A stretch of DNA of 64,000 nt from Streptomyces sp. Ag109_O5-1 (GTDB lineage Bacteria; Actinomycetota; Actinomycetes; Streptomycetales; Streptomycetaceae), in assembly GCF_003814875.1 (NCBI RefSeq), contig NZ_RKQF01000001.1, positions 10,292,001 through 10,356,000 on the forward strand, read 5' to 3'. The notes under the pieces were generated by a model. That model saw only the letters and a program-made list of their open reading frames with translations, did no database searches and was not told the DNA's origin. The position numbers were made by a program, and so were the translations under genes. Positions 19,800-27,964 of the stretch are shown here, one piece after another. The first letter of the stretch is position 1, and every line of letters begins with the position of its first letter.

Positions 19800-19844
19800 C
19801 CGCGGATGTGGCGCTGTGGCTCGCGAAGCTACGCGCATCCGCGG
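19800..19844 (-). promoter_or_regulatory. Long-range inverted repeat in the leader of the STAND-WD40 gene
   Basis: CCGCGGATG (19800-19808) and CATCCGCGG (19836-19844) are perfect 9-bp inverted copies about 27 bases apart, ending 25 bases upstream of the start codon. Depending on where transcription starts, they could form a leader hairpin or a protein-binding site. Confidence 0.4.
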
Positions 19845-19859
19845 CAGGGCGGCAAACCA

Positions 19860-19873
19860 GAAGCACGTGCTTC
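19860..19873. promoter_or_regulatory. 14-bp perfect palindrome upstream of the STAND-WD40 gene
   Basis: GAAGCACGTGCTTC is fully self-complementary and lies 85 bp upstream of the STAND-WD40 start and 180 bp upstream of the divergent secreted-protein gene. It is a plausible operator, possibly for the HTH of the STAND protein itself. Confidence 0.45.
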
Positions 19874-20053
19874 GGTCAGTGCGCCCCACTGCGCTCGTGA
19901 CCTGCACGGTCGCCATTGATCAGGGTGGCGGAACCGGCTGCCCATTCAATGCCCGGCCCGCTGAACTCGATGACGTGAACGCAGCAGAGGGCGCGAACCG
20001 CTGTTCCGCCGTCCGTTGCGCACGGCAGACCGACCGATGGAAAAGAGGAGTTC

Positions 20054-20494
20054 ATGCTCAAGAAGAAGATCGGTGTTCGGCTGGGCGCGGGAGGAGCCGC
20101 AGCGCTCCTGGGCGTCGTCGGTGCCTTGGCCGGCCAGGCGAGCGCCGGCCCCCTGAGGCCGGGACTCGGTCACCGCGCGGGCATCGTGCATCCCGACGAC
20201 TTCGAACCCACCTCCGTGGTGACCGACGCGAGCTGCAAGGGGTGGATGAACACGGAGAAGCAGAACGGCAACTGGTTCGCGCAAGGGCTGGTCCAGTCGT
20301 GGAGCGGTCAGACGTGCCGCATGTTCCTGGAGCGTTACCACAACGGCACGTGGACGATGGTCTCCTCGGTGCACAACGTGGTCGACGAGGCGGACAACAC
20401 CGGCTGGTACTGGGACGACTCGGGCTACAAGTCGCGTGTCTGCATCTACAACTACAGCGGCTCGCAGACGTGGAAGTGCGGCGGTGCCGTGTGA
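20054..20494 (+). CDS. Small secreted protein, function unknown
   Basis: 146 aa with a strong ribosome-binding site (AGAGGAG) and a classical signal peptide: MLKKKIGVRLG, a hydrophobic core, cleavage after QASA. The mature part, about 115 aa, is rich in Trp, Tyr, Asn and Gly and has four cysteines (ASCKGW, QTCRMF, RVCIYN, WKCGG) that could form two disulfides. The pattern of short aromatic-rich strands suggests a small beta-sandwich or lectin-like fold, but I do not recognise the family. It is divergent from the STAND-WD40 gene and followed by a hairpin. Confidence 0.8.
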   Translation: MLKKKIGVRLGAGGAAALLGVVGALAGQASAGPLRPGLGHRAGIVHPDDFEPTSVVTDASCKGWMNTEKQNGNWFAQGLVQSWSGQTCRMFLERYHNGTWTMVSSVHNVVDEADNTGWYWDDSGYKSRVCIYNYSGSQTWKCGGAV

Positions 20495-20552
20495 AGGGAG
20501 CTCCGTGTGGTATTGGCTGCCCGGTGACCTCGTAGGCTCGCGGGTCTGATCG

Positions 20553-20577
20553 AACCGCGGCCGCCCTTGCGGGCCGC
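20553..20577. terminator. GC-rich hairpin between convergent genes
   Basis: CCGCGGCC / GGCCGCGG, 8-bp perfect stem with a 9-base loop, between the secreted-protein gene and the convergent APC permease gene. Probably a shared terminator. Confidence 0.55.
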
Positions 20578-20727
20578 GGCTGCCGACAGGACGGCGGCCG
20601 CGGTCCACCTGATGCTCCGTAGCTGGGGCTGCCGTCGCCACAGATGACGGTGGTCCAGGTGTGCCTCAGCCTCGTGCGGGTCGGGGCCCGTCCGCTCTCG
20701 CGGTGTCGGGCCCCGAGGGCGAAGCGG

Positions 20728-22086
20728 TCACACCGGTTCCGGCAGCCGCTCGTCCTCGTGCATCGACAGCTCCGGCGGCGCCTTGCGGAACAGGCGGGTG
20801 AGCCAGGCCAGCTGGACGATGCCGAGCGCGAGCCAGATCAGGCCCAGGGTGATGGCCTTGCCGTCGAGATGGGCGAGCAGCCAGATGTCGACCGCCGCGC
20901 CGATCGCCGGGACCACGACGTACGACAGGACACCGTGGCGGGTGCCGTTGCGGCGCTCCCGGACGAACGTGGCGATGACGCTGATGTTGACGAAGGTGAA
21001 GGCGGTGAAGGCGCCGAAGTTGATGAAGGACGTCGAGGTCGCGACGTCCAGCCGCAGGGCGATGAGGCCGACCGCGCCGGTGAGCAGCACGTTGAAGGCT
21101 GGAGTGCGGAACCGCGGGTGGATACGGCCGAAGATCCTGCGCGGCAGCACCGAGTCACGGCCCATCGCGTACACCAGCCGGGCGGCGCTGGCCTGCGCGG
21201 CGATGCCGGACGCGGCCTGCGCGACGACCAGCCCTGCGAGGAAGAACGAGGAGAACAGGTCGCCGCCGATGGTCTTGGCGATCTCGAAGGCGGCCGAGCT
21301 GACGTCGTTGAAGTGGGAGCCGGGGTGGGCGAGCTGGGTGGTGTAGGCGACGACGACGAAGATCGCGCCGCCTATCAGCGCGGTCAGCAGGATGGCCCGG
21401 GGCATCGTCCGCTCGGGCTCCAGGGTCTCCTCGGTGAGGGTGGTGACCGCGTCGAAGCCGAGGAAGGAGTAGGCGGCCAGCGCCGCGCCGGCGGAGATGC
21501 CCGTCGCGGTCGTGGCGCTGTTGGCGAACGGCGTGGCACTCGCCAGGGCGCCGGCCCCGTCCGCCGACACGACGTGCCGCAGGGACAGCAGCACGAAGAT
21601 CCCGATGACCAGGATCTGGAAGATCATGAGCAGGTCGTTGACGCGCTCGGCGGTCTTGATGCCGCGCACGTTCAGCGCGGTCGTCACGGCGATGAAGGCG
21701 ACGATCCACACCCAGTTCGGGACGCCCGGGTACTGGGCGTGCAGATAGGCGCCGCCGATCAGCCAGATCACCATCGGCAGGAAGAAGTAGTCGAGCAGCG
21801 TGGCCCAGCCGACGAGGAAGCCGACGCGCGAGTCGATGGCCCGCCGTACGTAGGTGTAGGCGGAGCCGGCCACCGGGTGGGCCGCGGACATCCGGCCGTA
21901 GCTGTGCGCGGTGAACAGCATGGCGGCGAGGGCGACGAGGTAGGCGCTGGGGACCGCGCCGCCGGTCTCGTCGGCGACCACGCCGAAGGTACCGAGCACG
22001 ATCAGCGGGGCCATGTAGGCCAGGCCGAACACGACGACCGATCTCAGGGTCAGGGTGCGGGCCAGCGCGGGGGCGGGTGAGTTCAC
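20728..22086 (-). CDS. APC-family amino acid/amine permease
   Basis: 452 aa from the GTG at 22086, which overlaps the nitrilase stop (GTGA). Roughly 12 hydrophobic segments; the N terminus VVVFGLAYMAPLIVLGTFG and the segment AAYSFLGFDAVTTLTEET followed by PRAILLTALIGG are characteristic of APC amino acid/polyamine permeases of the YifK/puuP-like group. Coupled to a nitrilase-family hydrolase and facing a GntR regulator, it probably imports an amide- or amine-containing compound that the hydrolase processes. The substrate is not determined. Confidence 0.9.
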   Translation of the reverse strand: MNSPAPALARTLTLRSVVVFGLAYMAPLIVLGTFGVVADETGGAVPSAYLVALAAMLFTAHSYGRMSAAHPVAGSAYTYVRRAIDSRVGFLVGWATLLDYFFLPMVIWLIGGAYLHAQYPGVPNWVWIVAFIAVTTALNVRGIKTAERVNDLLMIFQILVIGIFVLLSLRHVVSADGAGALASATPFANSATTATGISAGAALAAYSFLGFDAVTTLTEETLEPERTMPRAILLTALIGGAIFVVVAYTTQLAHPGSHFNDVSSAAFEIAKTIGGDLFSSFFLAGLVVAQAASGIAAQASAARLVYAMGRDSVLPRRIFGRIHPRFRTPAFNVLLTGAVGLIALRLDVATSTSFINFGAFTAFTFVNISVIATFVRERRNGTRHGVLSYVVVPAIGAAVDIWLLAHLDGKAITLGLIWLALGIVQLAWLTRLFRKAPPELSMHEDERLPEPV

Positions 22087-22970
22087 GATGCGGCTCCAGG
22101 GGACGGGGCGGGGTGCCAGCGGCGGGGATCGATACGGCCGCCGTACAGCGGCAGTTCTATGGGGCGGTCGGTGTCGGTGAAGTGGGCCCACATGCGGGTG
22201 ACCCCGGCGGTGCCGTGCTCCCGTACGCGGGTGACGTCGTCCAGGTCGATGACGTCGGCCAGGACCGTCGCCTCCGTGGACGGCGCCTCGGTGCGCACCC
22301 GGCCCTCCGGGTCGACGACCAGGCTGTGGCCCGTGCCGACCGGGCCCGCGGTGTTCACGCTGACGACGAAGACCTGGTTGGCGATGGCGTTCGCACGGGC
22401 CAGAACCAGTTCCTGCTCCCGGTCGGGCGTCGTCGTCATCACCGGGTTGACGATGACCTCGGCGCCCAGCCACGCCAGATGGCGGGCGACCTCCGGGAAC
22501 CAGGCGTCGTAGCAGATGGCCAGGCCGATCCGGCCGGTGCCGGGCGCGTCGAACACGACGAAGCGGTCGCCCGGGTCGTACGGCTCGGTGGGGCGCCACG
22601 GGAAGACCTTGCGGTACGACGCCACCAGGCGGCCCTCGGGTGAGAAGGCGAGCGCGGTGTTGTAGAGCTCGCCCTTCGGGCCCCGTTCGGGGACCGTGCC
22701 GGGCAGCAGCCAGATGCCCAGGTCACCGGCGAGTTGCGCCAGCTCCCCGACCCGTGGGCCGGCCAGCGGCTCGGCGGCCTCCCGCAGCACGCCCGCGGCC
22801 TCGTCGGGCGGGCCGGTCACCCCGAACAGATGGAGTTCGGGGAAGACGGCCATCCGGGTGCCGGGCGAGTCGAGAAGCATTCGCTCGACCTCGGCGGTGA
22901 AGCCGGACAGCGGTGCGCCGGCCGGACGGGGAGGCAGCTGGCCGAGGGCCAGGGGTAGTGCACGGGGCAT
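22083..22970 (-). CDS. Carbon-nitrogen hydrolase (nitrilase superfamily)
   Basis: 295 aa. The Glu-Lys-Cys triad is visible: E in VFPELHLFG, K in SYRKVFPW, C in AICYDAWFPE. A second conserved segment is QVFVVSVNTAG. Members cleave amides, nitriles or carbamoyl groups. The promoter side has CTATTTTCG about 10 bases before the ATG and no ribosome-binding site, so the message may be leaderless. It is the first gene of a two-gene unit with the APC permease and is divergent from a GntR regulator, with a perfect palindrome between them. Confidence 0.9.
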   Translation of the reverse strand: MPRALPLALGQLPPRPAGAPLSGFTAEVERMLLDSPGTRMAVFPELHLFGVTGPPDEAAGVLREAAEPLAGPRVGELAQLAGDLGIWLLPGTVPERGPKGELYNTALAFSPEGRLVASYRKVFPWRPTEPYDPGDRFVVFDAPGTGRIGLAICYDAWFPEVARHLAWLGAEVIVNPVMTTTPDREQELVLARANAIANQVFVVSVNTAGPVGTGHSLVVDPEGRVRTEAPSTEATVLADVIDLDDVTRVREHGTAGVTRMWAHFTDTDRPIELPLYGGRIDPRRWHPAPSPGAAS

Positions 22971-23007
22971 GGCGACGAAAATAGGTCAGGATGAGCACTT
23001 AAACAAG

Positions 23008-23026
23008 ACTGATCATCCTGATCAGT
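23008..23026. promoter_or_regulatory. Probable GntR operator
   Basis: ACTGATCA-TCC-TGATCAGT, a perfect 8-bp inverted repeat with a 3-bp centre, in the 92-bp gap between the divergent nitrilase and GntR genes. GTCAGGATGA at 22985-22994 is close to an inverted copy of its central part, so there may be a second, weaker site overlapping the nitrilase promoter. This arrangement fits autoregulation by the adjacent regulator. Confidence 0.7.
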
Positions 23027-23062
23027 TTTAGATGACGTCCTGCGGATGGTTAAGGTGGCGCC

Positions 23063-23809
23063 ATGCCTGGCCGCCGTACCGAAGCCGCTGCCCCGACCGC
23101 GCAGCTGCAAGCTCCCCAGCTGAGCGGCATCCGGCGACTGTCCGCACTGGAGGCGGTGCGCGCCCGGATCGCCCTCGCCGTGGACCTCGGCCTGCTCGCC
23201 CCCGGCGAGCGCCTGCCCGGCACCGACCGGATCGCCGCCGCGCTGGGCGTCGGCGAGATCACCGCCCGGCGCGCCCTGGTCTCCCTGTGCGAGGACGGCG
23301 TACTGGAGCGCCGCCGCGGCCGCAACGGCGGGACGCTGGTCGCCGAGCAGCCCGCGAAGGGCGTCATCGACACGACCACCGCCTACCGCGCCGACACGGC
23401 CGCCGTGCACCGGCTGATCGACCACCGGCTGGTCCTGGAGTGCGGCATCGCCCACCTGGCGGCCGAGCACGCCGACGACGCGGCCCTGGCGGAGCTCCAG
23501 CAGCTGGTGGACGCCATGGACCGGGCGGAGAGCTGGGCCGAGTTCCACGGCCTCGACGAACGGTTCCACCTGGCGACGGCCGCGGCCACCGGCGTCCCCG
23601 GCACCGACGTCCCCTACGCCACCGTCCTGCGCGAGCTCTACCGTTACTACCTGCCGTACCCGATGGCCGCCCTGCGTGAGTCGAACGCCGAGCACCGGCG
23701 GCTCGTCGAGGCCCTCCGTGCCCGGGACACCGCCGCGGCCGGCGCGGTCGCCGCGCGGCACGTCGAGACCCTGCACCGGACGATGTACGTCGGCCTGCTC
23801 ACCGACTGA
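23063..23809 (+). CDS. GntR-family regulator with FCD ligand-binding domain
   Basis: 248 aa. N-terminal winged helix (ALEAVRARIALAVDLGLLAPGERLPG, then RIAAALGVGEITARRALVSL, then GVLERRRGRNGGTLV) and an all-helical C-terminal FCD domain (VLECGIAHLAAEHA, HRRLVEALRARD) that usually binds a small carboxylate through a metal. It faces the nitrilase/permease operon and a palindromic operator, so it likely controls that operon in response to the imported compound. The start lacks a clear ribosome-binding site and may be leaderless. Confidence 0.9.
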   Translation: MPGRRTEAAAPTAQLQAPQLSGIRRLSALEAVRARIALAVDLGLLAPGERLPGTDRIAAALGVGEITARRALVSLCEDGVLERRRGRNGGTLVAEQPAKGVIDTTTAYRADTAAVHRLIDHRLVLECGIAHLAAEHADDAALAELQQLVDAMDRAESWAEFHGLDERFHLATAAATGVPGTDVPYATVLRELYRYYLPYPMAALRESNAEHRRLVEALRARDTAAAGAVAARHVETLHRTMYVGLLTD

Positions 23810-23851
23810 AGCGCCGCCCCCGAGTCCCCCGGGGACACTCCGCACGCACGG

Positions 23852-24217
23852 TCAGCCGCGGCTGTTCGTGGACACGGGCGGGACGGACGCGTCGGCCTGG
23901 CGCAGCTCGGCGAGGAGCACGTTCTGCCCGTCGAGCAGCTCGGTGAGGATACGGCGGGCCGCGCGCAGCAGGTCGGCGACATCGCCGCCGGCCAGTGCGT
24001 AGCTGACGGTGGACCCCTCCCGGATGGACACCACGATGCCCGACCGGCGCAGGACGGCCAGCTGCTGCGAGAGGCTGGACGGCTCGATCTCGATGTCGGC
24101 GAGCAGCTCCCGTACCGGGACGGGCCCGTGCTGGAGCAGTTCCAGGACCCTGATGCGTACGGGGTGCCCGAGCATGCGGAAGAAGTCCGCCTTGGCCTGG
24201 TAGAGGGGGACTTGCAT
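23852..24217 (-). CDS. ArsR-family winged-helix regulator
   Basis: 121 aa from the ATG at 24217. MLGHPVRIRVLELLQHGPVPVRELLADIEIEPSSLSQQLAVLRRSGIVVSIREGSTV is a standard ArsR helix-turn-helix with wing, and the C terminus is a helix probably used for dimerisation. There is no Cys-based metal site: the protein has no cysteine, so it is not a classical metal sensor of the ArsR/SmtB type. No target is adjacent; the neighbour on one side is convergent GntR and on the other a roadblock protein in the same direction. Confidence 0.85.
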   Translation of the reverse strand: MQVPLYQAKADFFRMLGHPVRIRVLELLQHGPVPVRELLADIEIEPSSLSQQLAVLRRSGIVVSIREGSTVSYALAGGDVADLLRAARRILTELLDGQNVLLAELRQADASVPPVSTNSRG

Positions 24218-24417
24218 GACCGCTCGCTCTCTGCCGGGTCGAGTGGGGTGGGCCGCCGGGGTGCGGCGGTGCCTCGCGGCACCGCCGCATTGGCCCTGTA
24301 CAGCCGATCCTTGCCGTCCGGGGCCGTGCGCAGGCATGACTTGGGATCATGCTGATGTGGTCACTTGAAGAAGTTTTCACATCGTGGGCGCACGAAGCCC
24401 CGGACCCAGGACGGCGG

Positions 24418-24792
24418 CTAGACCTCCAGCTGTTCCTCGACCCGCTTCAACTGGTGCCGGGCCATGGCGAGGTTCGAGCGTTCCTTGTCGAGGACCAGGT
24501 AGAGGAACAGGCCGTTCCCGCTGCGGCCGGTGATCAGGCGGATGAGGTGGTACTGCTTCTCCAGTGTGATCAGGATGTCCTCGATCCGGCTCTTGAGGCC
24601 CAGCTCCGACATGGTGCGCACCTTGGCCCGGATGACGTCCGTGTTCCCGGCCGCGGCCACCGTCAGGTCGAGGTCCTTGCCGCCGCCCAGCGTTCCCAGG
24701 GCCATGCCGCTGGTGTAGTCGACGACCGCGGCTCCCAGCGACCCCTCGACCCCGGCCATCATTTCCTTCAGCGACACTTCCACGCTCGCCAT
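24418..24792 (-). CDS. Roadblock/LC7-domain protein (orphan)
   Basis: 124 aa with a good ribosome-binding site (GGGGAGG). MMAGVEGSLGAAVVDYTSGMALGTLGG and the later strand-helix pattern (NGLFLYLVLDKERSNLAMARHQLKRVEEQL) match the roadblock/LC7 fold, which binds small GTPases. In Streptomyces these usually sit in conservons with a histidine kinase, a DUF742 protein and a GTPase; none of these is next to it here. It may regulate a GTPase encoded elsewhere. Confidence 0.85.
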   Translation of the reverse strand: MASVEVSLKEMMAGVEGSLGAAVVDYTSGMALGTLGGGKDLDLTVAAAGNTDVIRAKVRTMSELGLKSRIEDILITLEKQYHLIRLITGRSGNGLFLYLVLDKERSNLAMARHQLKRVEEQLEV

Positions 24793-25040
24793 AGCGGCGC
24801 CTCCCCTTTGGTTGTCGGTTGCGACGGACCGGCGGTCGCCGTCCCGTCCGATGCATGGACCGTAGGTCGGGGGGAGCCGTGCCGGGACGGCGTCTCCGGG
24901 TCTGACGGATGATGACCGGACAGCCGCGTCGCCCGTCCGTTTGAGCGACGGAAATCGGTGCGAGGGAGAGCGAAGTTGACGCTGTGCCGCGGGACGACGG
25001 TCGGCACGACGGCACGACCGGTCCCGGCGGCGAGCGGACG

Positions 25041-26030
25041 TCAGGGCAGCACGACGATCTTGCGCCCCTGGCCGGCGGCGAACCGCTCCAGCGCCTGCGG
25101 GTACTCCGCCAGCGGCAGCCGGTGACTGATGAACACCTGCGGATCGAGGACACCGGTGGCGAACAGCTCCGCGGCGCGTTCATAGCTGTGGAGCACGGCC
25201 ATGGAGCCGGTGATGGTGATCTCCTGGTTGTAGATGCGGTACGGGTCGATCGTCACCCGGGTCGCGTAGTCGGCGACCCCGAACTGCAGGAAGGTGCCCG
25301 CCTTGGCGACCCGGTCCAGGCCGTCCTGGATGGCGGCCGCGTTGCCCGTCGCGTCGACCACCACGTCCCAACCGCCCGGTCGTTCCAGCCCGTCGGCCGA
25401 GAGCGCCGTCCGCGAGGAGCCCAACTTCGCGGCCGTGGCCAGCCGTTCCGGATTGACGTCGACGACGTCCACGGCAGCGGCACCGGTGCGCTTGGCCAGC
25501 TCCAGCATCATCAGGCCCATCGTGCCGCTGCCGTAGATCAGCACATGGGAGCCGAGCCTGCTGTTGAGCACGTCGTAGCCGCGCACCGCGCAGGACAGCG
25601 GCTCGATCAGGGCCGCGTCCTGGACCTCGATGTGGTCCGGCAGCCGTACGCAGTTGGCGACGGGTGCCACCGCGAACTCGGCCGCGCCGCCCGCCACGGT
25701 CACCCCGATCGCCTGCCAGCGGTCGCACAGGTTGTTGCGTCCGGCCCGGCAGTAACGGCACTCGTTGCAGTACAGCGAGGGGTCCACGGCGACCCGGTCG
25801 CCGACGGCCAGTTCGGTGACCTCGCGCCCGAGACCGACGACCACCCCGGCGAACTCATGGCCCGGCACGACCGGCAGGGTCGGTGCGAACTCGCCCTGCA
25901 GGATGTGGAGATCGGTCCCGCACAGTCCGCAGGCCGCCACCTCGACCACGACCTCGCGCGGCCCGGGAGCGGGATCGGGCACCGTGGTGACGGTGACCTT
26001 GCCGGGGGCTTCGATGACGGCGGCTTTCAC
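25041..26030 (-). CDS. Zinc-dependent medium-chain dehydrogenase (sorbitol/threonine dehydrogenase-like)
   Basis: 329 aa from the GTG at 26030, overlapping the permease stop (GTGA). Zinc-binding features are clear: ACGLCGTDLH with GHEFAG (catalytic zinc) and the structural cluster C-x2-C-x2-C-x7-C in YCNECRYCRAGRNNLC. The NAD(P) loop is IYGSGTMGLMM. The Asp of VVDVNPER, at the end of the second Rossmann strand, suggests NAD preference. As last gene of an ABC import operon it probably oxidises the imported sugar or polyol to a keto compound. The exact substrate (sorbitol, mannitol, arabitol or other) cannot be read from the sequence. Confidence 0.88.
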   Translation of the reverse strand: MKAAVIEAPGKVTVTTVPDPAPGPREVVVEVAACGLCGTDLHILQGEFAPTLPVVPGHEFAGVVVGLGREVTELAVGDRVAVDPSLYCNECRYCRAGRNNLCDRWQAIGVTVAGGAAEFAVAPVANCVRLPDHIEVQDAALIEPLSCAVRGYDVLNSRLGSHVLIYGSGTMGLMMLELAKRTGAAAVDVVDVNPERLATAAKLGSSRTALSADGLERPGGWDVVVDATGNAAAIQDGLDRVAKAGTFLQFGVADYATRVTIDPYRIYNQEITITGSMAVLHSYERAAELFATGVLDPQVFISHRLPLAEYPQALERFAAGQGRKIVVLP

Positions 26031-26929
26031 TTGACTGCTCCTAGGGACAGGCCGCGGACCAGTTTGTCCTGGGCGGCGAAACCGGCGATGAGGACCGGCA
26101 GGGAGACCAAGGTGGCGGCGGCGCAGAGCCGGGCGAGGAAGAGTCCCTCGCTGGTGATGAACCCGACGAGGAAGACCGGCGCCGTCGACGCGTTGGTCGC
26201 GGTGAGGTTCACGGCGAACATGAACTCGTTCCAGCTGAAGATGAAGCAGATCAGCGAGGTGGCCGCCAGTCCGGGGGCCGCGACCGGTGCGACGATCCGC
26301 CACAGCACGGTGAGCAGGCCCGCGCCGTCGACCTCCGCTGCCTCCAGGATCTCCTTGGGTACCTCGGCGAGGAACGAGCGCATCATCCACACCGCGATCG
26401 GCAGGTTCATGGCGGTGTAGAGGACGATCAGCGTCCACACGTTGTCCAGCATCCCGGCGTCCTTGACGATCAGGTACACCGGCAGCAGGGCCGCGATGGC
26501 CGGCAGGAACTTGGTGGAGAGGAAGAAGAACATCACGTCGGTCCACTTCTGGACCGGCTTGATGGACAGCGCGTAGGCCGTCGGCACCGCGAAGGCCAGC
26601 ACCAGCAGGGTCGAAATCACGCTGGCCATCGCCGAGTTGAGCAGGAACGGGGTGATGTCCCGGCTGAACAGCAGCCGGTACTGGTCGAAGGTGAGGGAGG
26701 CGAAGGGGGTCGGCGGGTTGGTCGCCGCGTCCGCCTCCTGGTGGAAGGAGGTGAGCACCATCCACGCCACCGGCGCGAAGAACGCCAGCGTGGCGAGCCA
26801 GGCGACGAACGTCCACAGCGGGGACAGCCGCGCCGCGGCCTCCTGGTCGTCCTGACGCCGGCGCAACAGTTTCCTGAGTCCAGTACCGGGCACGGCGACG
26901 GCTGCGCGCGTCACAGGGACGTCTGTCAT
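26027..26929 (-). CDS. Carbohydrate ABC importer permease (MalG type)
   Basis: 300 aa. Six hydrophobic segments and the EAA loop EVPKEILEAAEVDGAG, which contacts the ATPase. Family: binding-protein-dependent carbohydrate permease, second of a heterodimer. Start and stop overlap the neighbouring genes by four bases on both sides, so expression is tightly coupled. No ATPase gene is present in the operon. Confidence 0.92.
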   Translation of the reverse strand: MTDVPVTRAAVAVPGTGLRKLLRRRQDDQEAAARLSPLWTFVAWLATLAFFAPVAWMVLTSFHQEADAATNPPTPFASLTFDQYRLLFSRDITPFLLNSAMASVISTLLVLAFAVPTAYALSIKPVQKWTDVMFFFLSTKFLPAIAALLPVYLIVKDAGMLDNVWTLIVLYTAMNLPIAVWMMRSFLAEVPKEILEAAEVDGAGLLTVLWRIVAPVAAPGLAATSLICFIFSWNEFMFAVNLTATNASTAPVFLVGFITSEGLFLARLCAAATLVSLPVLIAGFAAQDKLVRGLSLGAVK

Positions 26930-27885
26930 CGGGACACCTCCTCGCGGAACAGCGACGCGATGGTGCGCAGCGCGAACGTCGCGATCACGATCGAGCCGAG
27001 CACGACGACCACTCCGGCGGCGGCCGCCTGGCCGTACTCGTACTTGCGGAACATGGTCAGGTAGATCTCGTAGGGCAGGTTGGTCGTCTGCGAGCCGGGG
27101 CCGCCCTGGGTGATCGTGTAGACCGCGTCGAAGGTCTGCACGACGTAGATCGTGCCGAGCAGGATGCCCAGTTCGATGTACTGGCGCAGATGCGGCAGGG
27201 TGATGTGGCGGAAGGTCGCCAGCGCCGACGCCCCGTCCACCCGGGCCGCCTCCAGGACGTCACCGGGCTGCGCCTGCAGACCGGCCAGCAGGATCAGCAT
27301 CATGAACGGCGTCCACTGCCAGACCAGGGAGACGACGACGGCGGGCATCGGATACGACGAAACCCAGTCGACCGTAGGGCCGTTGGCGGCGCCGAACAGC
27401 CGGTACACGGCGTTGAGGGTGCCGTTGAGCAGGCCGTAGTCGGGGTTGTAGATGGCGTGCTTCCACAGCAGCGCCGCCGCGACCGGCATCACGAGGAACG
27501 GCGCGATCAGCATCGTCCGCGCCAGGCCCCGGCCGACGAACCGGCGGTCGAGCAGCATCGCCAGACCGAGGCCGAGGAGGACGCTGATCAGCACCACCGA
27601 CGCGGTGAGCACGACGGTGTTGAGGACCGCGGTGCGCAGCCGTTCGTCGGTGAAGACGAACGTGAAGTTGGACAGGCCGACGAAGTGCCGGTCGCCCGGC
27701 TTGAGGATGTTCCACTGGAACGTGGAGATCACGATGGTGGCCACGAAGGGCAACTGCGTGACGACGATGGTGAAGACGAGCGCCGGGAGCAGTGGGAGAC
27801 GGCGCTTCCACTTGCCGGCGCCGCCGGACGAGCGCGTGCGGCTGGGTGGTGGTGCGGTCGTGGGCGGAGCGGTGAGCGTGGTCAT
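26926..27885 (-). CDS. Carbohydrate ABC importer permease (MalF type)
   Basis: 319 aa. Six hydrophobic segments, preceded by a basic N-terminal tail, and the EAA loop QPGDVLEAARVDGASALATF. The segment TITQGGPGSQTTNLPYEIY is the usual MalF/UgpA-type signature. Forms the channel with the next permease. It follows the binding-protein gene after a 79-bp gap and overlaps the next permease gene (ATGA). Confidence 0.92.
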   Translation of the reverse strand: MTTLTAPPTTAPPPSRTRSSGGAGKWKRRLPLLPALVFTIVVTQLPFVATIVISTFQWNILKPGDRHFVGLSNFTFVFTDERLRTAVLNTVVLTASVVLISVLLGLGLAMLLDRRFVGRGLARTMLIAPFLVMPVAAALLWKHAIYNPDYGLLNGTLNAVYRLFGAANGPTVDWVSSYPMPAVVVSLVWQWTPFMMLILLAGLQAQPGDVLEAARVDGASALATFRHITLPHLRQYIELGILLGTIYVVQTFDAVYTITQGGPGSQTTNLPYEIYLTMFRKYEYGQAAAAGVVVVLGSIVIATFALRTIASLFREEVSR

Positions 27886-27964
27886 GGAGAGTTCCTCTGC
27901 CGGTGACAGCCGGGGTGGGGGAGCGGGTGCCCGGCCGGCGTCGGGGCCGGCCGGGCGGTGACGG

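Noticed and set aside
24349..24912. Plus-strand frame near the roadblock gene
   Set aside because: It is antisense to the roadblock gene, which has a good ribosome-binding site and domain match.
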